A stretch of 64,000 nt of DNA from Serinus canaria (taxonomy: Eukaryota; Chordata; Aves; Passeriformes; Fringillidae): the NCBI RefSeq assembly GCF_022539315.1, contig NC_066316.1, positions 29,141,245 to 29,205,244 of the forward strand. The letters run 5' to 3'. Both the position numbers and the translations under genes were made by a program. Position 1 is the stretch's first letter, and every line of letters begins with the position of its first letter. The notes under the pieces were generated by a model that made no database searches, was not told the DNA's origin, and saw only the letters and a program-made list of their open reading frames with translations. Positions 13,001-24,286 of this stretch are shown here, one piece after another.

Positions 13001-16000
13001 TCAGTCTTTGTGAATGCTCACAATAATCCTGCTTGAATATGTGGTAATATTATCATGTATTAACATCTGTAAATAACAAGTGACACAAGAGAGAAACTAC
13101 ATAAATAAATTTCTAAGCCTGTCACTGTACATAACTCAGCTGCTTTACCTTATGCAACACTAAGTGGCAGAGTTTTAAAGCCGTCAGAGTGAGTTAGTGG
13201 TGATGATATAAGGATGTATAAGGAGAGAAATTACTCCCTGCTCTTTGCTGGCCTGCTTCTCTAACCAGCTGCTTTCAGATGAGAAGTGAGACCTGCACCA
13301 GAAAAATCTTGTAGCCCTTGCAGGTTTGCAAAGACAGCCCATGGAATCTGGGTGCATAAATGTCCCAGGACTGAAGCCAAGCCATGCTCCTTTTGAGGAA
13401 GCCACTGCCAGTCTTCTCATAGGAATAATTTTTTGAGTGCTAGTTTCCAGGGCAAGGTATAAAATAATTTGATCTAGAAGCCAGTGACTCTCTAACCCAA
13501 CACTGATTCTTTGCTCTGTACGGTGCCTTGGCTGAGAATTAAAAAAAAAAAAAGGAAAAGGAAAGCTTTATTTACTTGAGTATTGCTTTCAAGACAATAA
13601 AAGATCAACTGTCTTGGAAAAGACTTCATTAGTGAATTGGCAGAGGCAGCACAACCATGGGAATAAATTTATAGGTAGGATGAAGCTGTCTCTTTGAATC
13701 ATAAATTGACTGCAAAGAGAAAATCACACACTACATTGTCCAATGATTCTCTAAAGAACACCCATCTCCAAATACAGCTTGCCAAGTGTCAAATATATTA
13801 TTAACAAGAAGTAAAAATGAAAATAATTCTTCCCTAGATTCTCCTTGGGGAAGTGAAACTTCATACTGTCCTTAATACAAAGCGTTTTACAGTCACAGTG
13901 CAATCCTGTACTAATGCACTGCCTATCAGAACAGATATTTAAACACCTTTCCTACTGTAGAATTTTGAAGCAAAAACAACACTTTGAACTTCTATTGCAA
14001 CTTTATCCAAGGTTCTTCCCTGAGTCATTTAAAAGTAATAATTAATTAAAGCTCCATGAGTTAAAGACACAGTGACAGCAATTTCCACAAGGAAAATCAG
14101 ACAGACTCAAGGTGTCATACAGGGTTGTGCACAGGGCAACAGACCTGGAGACTGGATCCCCAGGGCATCCCTGTGTCAGTGCCCTGCATTAGGCATCAGA
14201 TACTCCACTCCCCCACCCTACACATACTCTTAATTCTCAGCAAATTCTCATTACAACAAAGACACCGTGAAGTGGTTTTAGTGCTTATTGACAATAAATG
14301 TGCACTTTTATCTACAGGTGTTTTTGTTTTGTTTCAATATGCTTGGGGGCTTTGCCTTTTGCTGAGATGATCTTCCTTATTACTAAACAACCAAAGAAGT
14401 AGAGTTACCAGGGGCTGCCTACATTAGTCTCAAATGTCTTTTCAGCCTATTAAAGTGTTTTCAATTACCTCCTAATATACCTCCAGGGAGCCTAGGAGAA
14501 TGGAAGGATTAGTAGAGTAATGAGGTTAAATTATTGAAGGGTTTGGGCTTTCCCCCCGCCCCCCTCTTATGTGACTTTGTTGGATTTAACCCTAGACCAG
14601 AGATATCTGACAGTACAAGCCAGCAATGATTCCAAACCAAGGGGTTGTGAGAAAAGAATATAAAAAAGCAAACTGCCCTTCCATCTCCAAGATGATACTG
14701 TAAAAATAATATGGAGGTCTGCTTCACTTTGCACTGATTGAACCAATATTTCTGTTTTAGAAGTTTCTAAAACTGATAAGACTAATGAATGGTAGATTAA
14801 TTTATTAGGCAGGAACATCCATGAGGAAAAGAGGGCAAGTGATCTACTTTTGCTTTATTGCATCATGACATAATAAAATTCCAAAACTCAGCCAGCTGAA
14901 TCAAATATCAGAGGAGACTGAACTGAGGTAGCTGATATTTATGTAGTTCTCTGTGGTAGCCACTGTTATGGGTGTTACAACCCAAATATTTGAGCATCCC
15001 AAAGATATTAGATGTATTTTAGGCCCAATGTCATGATGAAATAGAGAAATTTAATTTTTATTACATTCAGGAATCGGTGATACAAAAATCACACCCTAAA
15101 GTTCACACTGAAAGTTCAAGAAGACCAGGAGTTCTATCAATATCTCCTGAGCCCTCCTTATATCCTTGATGGGCCAACAATCCACACAAAGTAATAATGG
15201 AAAAAAAACCCCAAAAATGAAAGCCATGGCATGGTTCTAGAGAGAAGAAAACACATGCTTTACAGAAGATATTTATCATGGCACAGCCTTCCAATTTCAG
15301 TCTTAGCCTTTTCTTATCTGGTATGTTGCACTGGTGGTCCTGTCTGTGCTGTAGGCTGCTTTCAAGTCTTTCCTTCTTCCTATAATTTTCTGTTCCACCT
15401 GACTATTGTTGAAGGCAAATCTAATTTAGCTGCCAAGTTAATTTTTCTGAACCTGAAAAATTAGACTACATAACTCTTCCATCATGGTGTCTTTTCAATA
15501 TCTTCACCTTAATTAATGCAATTTCCTTCACACTGGAGCTGGAACTTGGCTTCTATCCTATATGGTTCTGTGAATTTAAACATGGGTTTGGTGACAACAG
15601 TCACAACTTTAGTTACTGATTCAGAATGAGGATCTAGACTCTTTTCTAAGCTCCTACATTTTGGAATGATTACCCAATTAATGTGGATTATAAAGTGTAG
15701 CACATTCTCAACAGCAAAAAATATGAACAGACCTCACTGTTCTTCCACTCTATCTATTGCCAGCATCACAGCTGTATCAGATTTTACAGATGTCTTCAAT
15801 TCCAATGTGTCACCTCTGAAATACACTGGGGATCATGAGAAATCATTGAAAAACAAAATGTGTGTGAAAGATATTTCAAATAAAATCTCAATTGCCTTAT
15901 ATTGTGAAAGCATATCAAACATGAATTGAATAGAGCCACTGGAACTACACTAAGTTTGAAAACTTGAATATTTTTTTCCAGTAGTGTTTGTTGCCCACAG

Positions 16001-16222
16001 AAGTAGCTAGTAAAAATACAAACTTTTAGAAAAAGAAGTTTGGATCTGTTTTCTCCTTTCTATTCCTCCAGATCAATACTGAATTTCTTGAAGAGTCATG
16101 TCAGCTTCTTGCAGAGATCCATGGACTAGCATCAAGCAGAGAAACAATCCTGAGTTTGGAATTCCTTATGCTCAGGGAAACACTCAATCACAAAGGAGTC
16201 TCTATTGACTACATATAGAAAT

Positions 16223-16276
16223 TTGTGTGTGTGTACACACACACACACACATATATATATACATATATATATATTT
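16223..16276. repeat. Compound (GT)n-(AC)n-(AT)n microsatellite
   Basis: About 12 bases of GT repeat are followed directly by about 16 bases of AC repeat and then about 24 bases of AT repeat. The GT and AC parts are mutually complementary, so the locus can fold on itself. It is likely length-polymorphic. Confidence 0.95.
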
Positions 16277-17372
16277 TATATGCATTTGCCCACAAACATC
16301 TATGTTTATTTCCATGTTTTTTTCCCTGACATTTTAGAATTTTTTCCATTTTTCTTTCTCCCTACTCCAAAAAAACTCTACTGGAAAAGTCTTGGTTTAT
16401 TCATACTAAAAGAGGGGAAGAAATTCTGTGGATAAGCAAACACTTTTTTTGTCTCTGCTCTTGTGAACTCCTGACTGATTTTTGGTCTCTTTCATCCACT
16501 ATATTATCTATCTTTGCCAAAAGACAAAATGACTGCTGTTAATCAAGGGACAGCATTTTTTCTCACTCATACTTTCATAAGAGTAAGTAATACATGAGTA
16601 AGTTAGAAATTCAGGTTCAAACTAAAATCTAAAATATGTCAGATACATGAGATTATTAGAACAGGATACACAAAATTATCATCAAAATGAAAACCAAAAA
16701 AATGTATCCAAGCCACAGCTTCCATAAAAGTGATCCAAACATGAATAATCTTAAAATGGAGACATTTCCCAGTAGTTTACCTCTAGAATCAGTTCAGAAA
16801 TCAGAGCTAGACAAGAGCTATTAGTCTCATACTGTACCCAGAAAACACACTTTTCATTGCTTTCACTGTTGCTGTGATCTCTCATGACAAACTCAACCTA
16901 CAGAAGGTATCTATACCTTATGATGGATGCTATGAAGAGTGACCAGTGACTTCTTCCATACTCATACTCCTCTTCATCCTCCCCTTCAGCACCATTAATT
17001 AACATGCTTAGGGGAGTCTCTATGTGTTGCCCAGCCTGGGCAGGACTGTAGATGGATACATCCCAGCTCTGCTAATTCTTGTGCTAAAATCCTGTCTGCA
17101 TTCACACACAACACAGGAGTTAAAACATTGCCTGCCATAGCAGGATTCCACCTGCAAACTCCAAAGCAGCCACAGCAGATGGTTTGGCTGGATGTTAAAC
17201 ACTTCCCCACACCCCCAGGACATTCTGCCTGCTAAGAGTTGCTACCCAGAGGCACAGGAACACAGAGGTGTGGAAGAGATGTGCACATATAACCCAAGTG
17301 CCCTCCTCCTGCTTTTTGTAAAATGTGCTCATGTGAATAGATTGAAAGTTTTAGCCTGAGGTAAATTAAATA

Positions 17373-17386
17373 CATTATGCATAATG
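17373..17386. repeat. 14-bp perfect palindrome CATTATGCATAATG
   Basis: The sequence equals its own reverse complement. ATTATGCA is repeated again just downstream. The ATGCATAAT core resembles octamer/POU-type sites, but palindromes of this size arise by chance in 64 kb of AT-rich DNA. Confidence 0.6.
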
Positions 17387-17618
17387 GCAAATTATGCAGA
17401 TTTATACCTGATAATCAGTTGGTGTGCTTTCCACTAAAGGCAGCTAATGTCCAAATAGGGTAGTTGAACTTGAATAATCAAGTTCAGATTGTTTCCACTG
17501 GGCATATCACTTCAGACTCCTCTAACACTACCTTGTGATTGCCTCCAAAAGTTCTGTTTCCTATTATGTTCATATTTCAACCCATTCTTTTTTGCACTTT
17601 TGGGTACCCACCTTTCAC

Positions 17619-17623
17619 CGACA
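17619..17623. repeat. Target-site duplication CGACA, left copy
   Basis: CGACA sits immediately before the TG that opens the LTR and is repeated at 17996-18000 directly after the LTR. Five-base duplications are typical of several avian ERV groups, including ERVL-like elements. Confidence 0.7.
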
Positions 17624-17995
17624 TGTTTTATATAAAATCCTTTCCTTAGGATTTTTCCCCTCCTGAGAAACTGAGAGGCCTCAGGAACAAACTGTAAACA
17701 ATTCTTATCTGCTGCTGTGGAATGCAACAGGGGAATCTGTGATTGGCCTCATCAGGCTGTTTCCAATTAAGAGCCAATCACAGTTCACCTGTCCGGCTGG
17801 TCTCGGTCTGAGAGAAGACCTTTGTTATTCTATTCCTTTTCTATTCTTAGCTGAGCCTTGTAGTGAAATCCTTTCCTCTATTCTTTTAGCATAGTTTTAA
17901 TATAATATCTATCATATAATAATAAATCAAGCCTTCTGAAACATGGAGTCAACTTTCTCATCTCTTCCTTCATCCTGTGACCCTTGTGGAAAATA
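17624..17995 (+). mobile_element. Solo LTR of a songbird endogenous retrovirus
   Basis: A solitary LTR of about 372 bp in forward orientation. Its features in order are a TG start, an ATAAAA-bearing start, CTGAGAGGCCTCAGGAAC, a pair of CCAAT boxes, TTCTATTCTTAGC, an AATAAA polyadenylation signal (17921-17926 area), the strongly family-like AGCCTTCTGAAACATGGAGT, and a CTCATCTCTTCC-type U5 end. The CCAAT boxes lie in a perfect 11-bp inverted repeat: CTGTGATTGGC (17737-17747) and GCCAATCACAG (17773-17783). The right edge reads TA rather than the usual CA, so it may be mutated or set one or two bases off. No internal gag-pol-env sequence is attached, so the provirus was probably lost by LTR-LTR recombination. 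I recognise the type from songbird genomes but cannot give the library name. Confidence 0.88.
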
Positions 17996-18000
17996 CGACA
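17996..18000. repeat. Target-site duplication CGACA, right copy
   Basis: This is identical to 17619-17623 on the other side of the LTR. The perfect match suggests a fairly young insertion and supports the chosen LTR ends. Confidence 0.7.
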
Positions 18001-18410
18001 CCCACCCACCTCTACCCTTCAACTCCTTTATTTTGGACAGAAGTACCAAAAATGGGTTCTAAACTGTGCCATAGCAAGCAAAATACAGAGCAGAAAGAGC
18101 TTGGAATCCATTTCTGACGGGAGGAATTCTCTGAGCATTGCCACTTTGATAAACTAAGGTATTAATGACAGGTTTTGGCAATGAGGAGAAGAAAGAAGAA
18201 AGTAGAAGGATGATGCTACCATGTGTGATGAGACAAAAAAAAAAAAAAAAAAAAAGGAAAAGACAACAGGTGTCCAAACAGTGCCTTCCACCAAAAACAA
18301 TTGAAACTTTAGCTCAGGCTGCTATAGGAACATTTCCTATTTCTTCCAACACACCATAGGGAGCAGTGGCTCTCTAAAGAATGATACATATTAAGTGGGA
18401 ACAAATGGTT
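18001..18410. other. Spacer between LTR and CR1, with poly-A run
   Basis: No gene is seen. It contains a purine-rich GAAGAAAGAAG stretch and a run of 21 A at 18235-18255. The open frames here derive from the A/T run. Confidence 0.6.
18235..18255. repeat. Poly-A run (21 A)
   Basis: An uninterrupted run of 21 A, one of the longest homopolymers in the window. No processed gene copy is recognisable upstream of it. Confidence 0.9.
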
Positions 18411-18791
18411 CATTCAGCTTGAAGAAGAGGGGATGGAGGGGAGATCTTTTTGGGGTCTTTAATATCGTCATTGAGGGGAAACAGAGGAGCAGGTACTGAT
18501 CTCTTCACTCCTGTGACCAGAGATAGGACTCAGGGAAATGGCATGAAGCTGAGTGAGGGTAGGTTTAAGTGGGATATCAGGAAAATCTCTTTCACACACA
18601 GGGTGGCTGGGTACTGAAACAAGCTCCCCAGGGAATGGTCACAGCACTAGCCTGACAGAGTTCCAGAAGCAATTGGACAATGGTCTCAGGCACATGGTGT
18701 GACTCTTGGGGCTGTCCTGTGCAGGGCCAGGAGTTGGACTTGATGATCCTAATGGGTTCCTTCCAGCTCAGCATATTCTATGATTCTGTGA
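18411..18791 (+). mobile_element. CR1 LINE 3' end with intact terminal repeat
   Basis: The 3' portion of a CR1 retrotransposon in forward orientation. It starts in the C-terminal RT region (CAGCTTGAAGAAGAGG, matching the family's SLEK motif). It continues through GATAGGACTCAGGGAAATG, GGATATCAGGAAAATCTCTTT and CCCCAGGGAATGGTCAC, and then through the untranslated end with GGACTTGATGATCCTAATGG and TTCCTTCCAGCTCAGC. It finishes in the diagnostic tail ATTCTATGATTCTGTGAA (18775-18792). CR1 reverse transcription starts at this tail, and most copies, like this one, are 5'-truncated. The true 3' end is preserved, so the insertion edge can be placed to within a few bases. It lies about 400 bp downstream of the solo LTR. 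Confidence 0.95.
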
Positions 18792-21700
18792 ATTGCACTC
18801 TCAAAACTAATCCACTGGACTCTGACCTTGAAAATTTCTACTGCCACAGAGAGAACTTCTGTGTAAAGACCAATCATTTTCCGCACCTGTCCCTCCTTTT
18901 CCATCATTTGTTCTCTTTCCATGCAGGTTGTAACAACTGCAGGAACAAGAGGTTTCTTACTATGTCTACACTACACACAGTACTGTAGAGACCTTGTTTA
19001 GGTTGGTGCTTTGTGTTAGTGAAATCCTGTTTCCAGAGTTCCAACATATGACTGCTCACATCATTCCCCAGGAAGAGCAGAGCCCAATGGCACCATTGCA
19101 AACTGATGACTCTGTGAGCTTGCAAGAGGCAGATCCCTTGGACTATAAGATGCTGCTCTCCCAAGACCTAACAGAATCAAATTTGCAGACTTGTGAGAAA
19201 TCTAGGCTCAGCCTGGATGATCCAAGCCTCAGGTCTGGTAGAAACCCATAATCTGAAGAGCCCTGAGAGCAAGGACCTAGCCCCAGAAGAAAGCCCTGGC
19301 TTGCTTCCTGAGAAGGAATTTAAACCCCTTAATGGCAGCAGGCTCTTGACACTCTGCCCTCTAAATCCAGAAGAAGGAGCTTGGCAGAAACATCCCAGCT
19401 GGGTCCCTAGTGGCAGTCCCATCAGCTGAGTCCAGAGGAGAAATTATTGTGGACACAGCTGCTGAACTAAGACTGTGAGATCTGACAACTTTATTGCCCT
19501 AAATTATCAGACACAGCTGAGCAGCAAACATGGCACAGACTGAAACCACACTGCAGCCTTTCTGCTTGTGGAGACAGCTTCCTGATGAAGTGTCTTATTC
19601 AGTAATTGCAAAATATAAGAAATTGGGGACTATTTTTCCTACTTCCTTTAATAGTACCTCTGGGCTTGTGCCTGTTTAAAGGGCATATTGATTTTTGTTC
19701 GTGCAGGGAAGCTGTAGCTTGTTAGGAATAGTACTTTATTTTTGTTTAGTTTGAGGCTTTTTTTTTAGGTTTTTTTCCTTTGGAATTGAGGGGGGTTTAT
19801 GTATTTAATTTTTTTTTTTTTTATTTAATCTTAGCACTGCTGGTGCCAGTACCAGTGCAGTATCTGCTCTTCCCTTGACTTTGATGCTTACACAGGGAGC
19901 CCATATAAAATGATCCAGACTTATCAGGCAGGATTTCTGGCACACATACTGTGTATAGTGGTCTGTCAGTTGTACCCTGCCATTTCAGAGAGAGTTTCTA
20001 AATTGCTCAGATGAACAGTCTGACCACATTTATCTTCAGGAAATAAACATATCATCAGCTTATCAACTCCCACCAAACCTTCTTTCACACAGAACCAAAT
20101 TGCTTGAGGGTCCCTCACTATAGAGATTAATCTTTGTCTGGTCTTGCAATTTATAATAAAGAGATGTATTGTATTTATGAAAATCAGCCTCTGTATTGTT
20201 CATAAATTGGTTATTTAGGGGTTGACATTTCATTCTTGGTTAAGAGAGAACCTCTGTAAGAATAACAGTGCTAACTAACATCCTCTGCTGTGCAGAGTGA
20301 GCTCTGCAGAGCACTTAAGGTGCCCAACAGCTCCATTTTGATCCACTATCTCAGTAAGGCACCTCTCTTGCCCCTCACTGGTCCCACCACAGATGGGAGA
20401 TCAGGGAGGGATGAAAAGCCTTCAGGTGCTCAGATTGGCAGCTGCTTCTCCAGACAGATCTTTGGGATCTGAAGAAGATGCAGCATTGGTGAGGCAGGGT
20501 CATTGCAAAGACAAGAATGGATAACAGGGTAGTGGTTTTAGGGGCTGTTATTTTTCTTTGTGAAGATTGGGGAACAAGAGTGCATGCATGGGTGTATTTA
20601 GCTGCAAAGCCCTGCAGAGCCAAACAAGACTGTACAACTCACCATCAGAAAAGTTTGCTTAAAGCAGACACTTCTAGTGATGGGGAAAATAGTCTGTAAA
20701 GGTTACCTGCCTAATACTCCTCAGTTTGAAGCCAACACAGGACTGCATTACCTTTCTGAGTGAGCATTCCCATAACAATAAGTTCTCTCTCACATTTTGT
20801 ATTAATTTTAAACTCTACTCACAATTAGAATGTGGGAAAAAGGTTTCCCTTAAAACAAAGATTAGAATTACAAAATCAAACAGTTCTAAATATCTTTGCT
20901 ATGTCAAACCAATAATGAGGAGGACAGGATACCACCTTTGGTCTTCACTGCTTTTATAATACCAGCAAATAAAAAAATCTGGTCATTATTATCTGGATGT
21001 AAGGTTTGCTAGACTGCTACAACTTGCATCATACAATTAAACCCTTATTGCAAGCTAAAAAACACATGAGAAGCCTGAATTTGGGCAAATTTCATATTTC
21101 TGTCTACTTTGTTATTTTTTTGTCCCCTGGTTTATATATGATATAGGTAATTATATTTTACTCTAATAAATGCTTAATAAGAAATACATTTTACTAAGAC
21201 ATTTTTAAACTTTAGAATGATTTTTGAATTCCATTGGATTTTTTTTCTGAGTGACAAAAAAATTAAAATAAAGTTTGATTACAATACAGAGCAAATGGAA
21301 ATCTTCAGAAGAAAACATTTTTCTCTCTACAGTTTCCTAGGTTTCTTTCTGAAATAAAGTATTATAACAATACCGGGTCAGTATAAAGATTAAAAATCTT
21401 GTAAAACTTCAAACGAAAAGTGGGCATTTTTTACCTATTCTGTTAGTGCTGTTTACCTACATTGCCTCTGCTACATGTCCCAGGGTTATCAATGCAGAAA
21501 AGAAAAGAAAGCACCATATGACAAGCAGATTTCAATACTTACAGATTTTTCACATGGTCCTTCATTCCCAAGAGATGGACTTTGCTATTTCATCTCACTT
21601 TTGCATGTTAAATCAATACCTGTATTGGCATATAACAGGGCCACACCAATTATTGGCAAATTAGATCCTGACACAAAGCATTGGTTTCTAATAAAGGTGT

Positions 21701-23318
21701 TGCTCATGGCTCTATGTACTCCACCATATAATTAATAACTGTGTGTTCTGGCAGATCTGCAGTTTTGACCTGAGATTTTCATCAGTTTTTGTAATAGCAC
21801 AGGAATATTCTATGGGCTATATTATTTCACATAACTCCTGTGTGAAGAGCTGCTCAATAGTGCAGTAGCCTTCCTTTGCCTGAGTAACAATGGCAGTACT
21901 GATTACCCTTAATAACATTATTATGCTGTGTGCACAAATCAAGCACGAAGAGCAATCAGGTGGAGAATTAGATTGTTTTAAAAAAACTGATCTTTATTCT
22001 TGATACATGTCTGCTGAACCTTGAAAACAGTAATGAGATGGCCTTTAAATTGCTGCTGCTTTGATAAGAGATGAGAGGTGCAGCCAAATAACATTTCTTC
22101 CAGTTCAGTAGCTATAGCTTGCAGGCACTGCTCTGCCTAGAGGTTACTTAAAATGGAAGTTCTGAAAAAAGGACTTGAACTGCATATGTAGTCGGTATAT
22201 ATGTAAATATATAAATATTTTTATGGCACATTTTATGTAGAAATATGGAGGTATTAAACCTTAATCAGTCAAAAAAAATCTCTGAAAAGAAATGAAAAGC
22301 AAAAAATCCATTAGCGGCTGAACTGGTTCTGGAGAGTCAAGATAACACTAGATAAAAAGATTACAAAAGAAAAGGTGAATTTGATTTTGTTTGTGGGCAG
22401 CCCTCTCCTAATATGATCAGTTGCTTGCAAAGTAGTTTTTCATACAGCCATGCAGAACAGCTGCCAAGGCTTTTCTGGTTCTTCTTACACCCCAGAATGT
22501 CTGGATAATGCCACCTAAACTCAAATTGTGGACCATGAGCAAATTCTCCTATTTTCCTCTTTCCAAGGGATAAAGTCTTTATCAGAAGATATTTCAAACA
22601 TTCAAACATAGACACATCTCAAATACCTGAAGCCTTCAATATATATGGTTTACAGAAGGTATTTATTTTATTTTTTTTTTCCCCTGTACGGCCAAAGGAC
22701 TGACTGGACACAAACTGAAAGCAAATTTAGAGACTCAGGGCAAGGACAGCCCTTGAGAAGATTCTAAGTGGCTGCTTCAGTTTTTCAAGGGAGATTCAGC
22801 AGACATGGGATTTTGAACCATTTAATCCAATTTGAGTAAGCAAGCCATTTGGCAGCTCCCTGCAAATAACTCATCCTTGTAAAAACTGGTCCTTATTGGT
22901 TTGGACAGTATTTTCTTCTGCTCCATTCCTTGTTTGGTATCATTTGTGAAGTGCCTGGTTAATGGCACTGCCAAATATATCCTTGTGTGTCTTTGAAGTG
23001 CCCTTTCATTTTACTCCCCCTGCCTTATTCAACACTCCTAGGGGTTTTATTTTGCATTCTTTCTTACTTATGTCCCATCTCTTACAAATCCTTTCCAGGC
23101 AAGGTAACATAGCCTTAGGCAACACACCTGAGCAAATGACACAAAAACCATGGGTGTAGGAAGCTAATCAAAGAAAACTTTTGATGACTGCTGTTGGATC
23201 CAAAAAAGGCATAACCTAGTGCAAATTACAGGAAAATTCTGTATTTTAATGGGGAAATTGGATGAAAATTACGCAGAATTTTCCAAAACGGTATCTTATG
23301 GAAGTTATTTTATTTTCT

Positions 23319-23358
23319 ATTCTATTAATTTATTAATAGAATAATAATTCTATTAATT
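23319..23358. repeat. AT-rich inverted repeat plus direct copy
   Basis: ATTCTATTAA (23319-23328) and TTAATAGAAT (23333-23342) form a perfect 10-bp stem around a 4-base loop. The first arm appears a third time at 23347-23358. Slippage in AT-rich DNA is the simplest explanation. Confidence 0.8.
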
Positions 23359-24264
23359 GTCATACCTAGAAAATTCAAATCCATCATCATCAATGGATTG
23401 TGCATGGCTGAGGGATGGAGTTTCTCTGCCATGGACATTTTCTAGTGTTTCAAGTGTCCAAGGATTTACCAGTTCAGTTGCTGCAACAGGGCATATAGCT
23501 ACCAAGCCTTTCTATGCACAGTGTACCCCACCTGTCTTTGAAACCACAAAGATTGGGTGCACAGGTAGAGATGGAAAGAATGCCTGAATCTTACTGGCTT
23601 CAAACTTTGCCTCCTCCTCAGCCTCTCCAGTTCAGCAAATGATCCCAAATGTCCTTGTGGCTGCAGTAACTTGTGAAACAGAGACACCAGGTGCTGGGTA
23701 GGTGAGAGCAGAGGAGATGACTCAGAAGAAACTTCACTAATTGCATAAGTCTTCTGGGTCTGCTGCCAGTTGGCAGAGCAGAGCTGCTTCACTAAGTTTC
23801 ACTCACTGTGCTGCTCACTTCTAGACTGGGAAGAGGGAATTGGGGGCAGCAGCTTTCTCCACTCAACTTGAATTATAAAAAAAAAAAAATAGAGGTGTTT
23901 CCACCCACCTCACTGCTGATGCCTGTCAAGAAGCAGACATTCCTCTGCAGACTAATGCTGTTTAAAGAGTTTCTAAGTTCTTCACTTCAATGTTACATCT
24001 AAGGATCTGGGGAGGAGATCACCTTTTCTAGCTAGAAAAGCACTAGACTGCAGCATGGGAGAGCCTCTCAAGTGGCTGAGAGACAAAAAACCATAAGGTG
24101 AAACATTATTATGAATTCAAACAGTAATGCTCTTTCTTCCTTGAGAAAGCACAGATTTGTTATTTTATAGTTAGATTAAAGGGCTGACTATTTTGCCACA
24201 ACTCTTTAAAGAAACACTGAAAGCTAAGCAGCACCTGAACTTTCCTCTAAGAAAAACAGCAGAC

Positions 24265-24286
24265 TTTTTTTTTTTTTTTTTTTTTT
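24265..24286. repeat. Poly-T run (22 T)
   Basis: An uninterrupted run of 22 T, the longest T homopolymer seen in the window. No linked retroposed gene copy is recognisable. Confidence 0.9.

Larger units (their letters stand above)
5761..17618. other. Unique AT-rich noncoding sequence
   Basis: Nearly 12 kb with no recognisable gene or large mobile element. Contents listed separately are a CpG-retaining block with nested inverted repeats (7.93-8.14 kb), a 37-bp tandem duplication (9.1 kb), homopolymer runs and a CA/TA microsatellite (16.2 kb). A minus-strand frame at 6851-7123 with a possible splice acceptor is discussed as a finding. The remaining frames, such as 8556-8915 (+) and 12610-12987 (-), match nothing I know and lack splice or promoter context. 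Confidence 0.6.

Noticed and set aside
16223..16276. Compound microsatellite considered as a CRISPR-like or structured array
   Set aside because: It is plain dinucleotide repeat without spacers. No CRISPR array occurs in the window.
18900..18930. Strong pyrimidine tract ending ATGCAG, like a splice acceptor
   Set aside because: The frames that follow it hit stops quickly and no plausible exon with a donor site was found.
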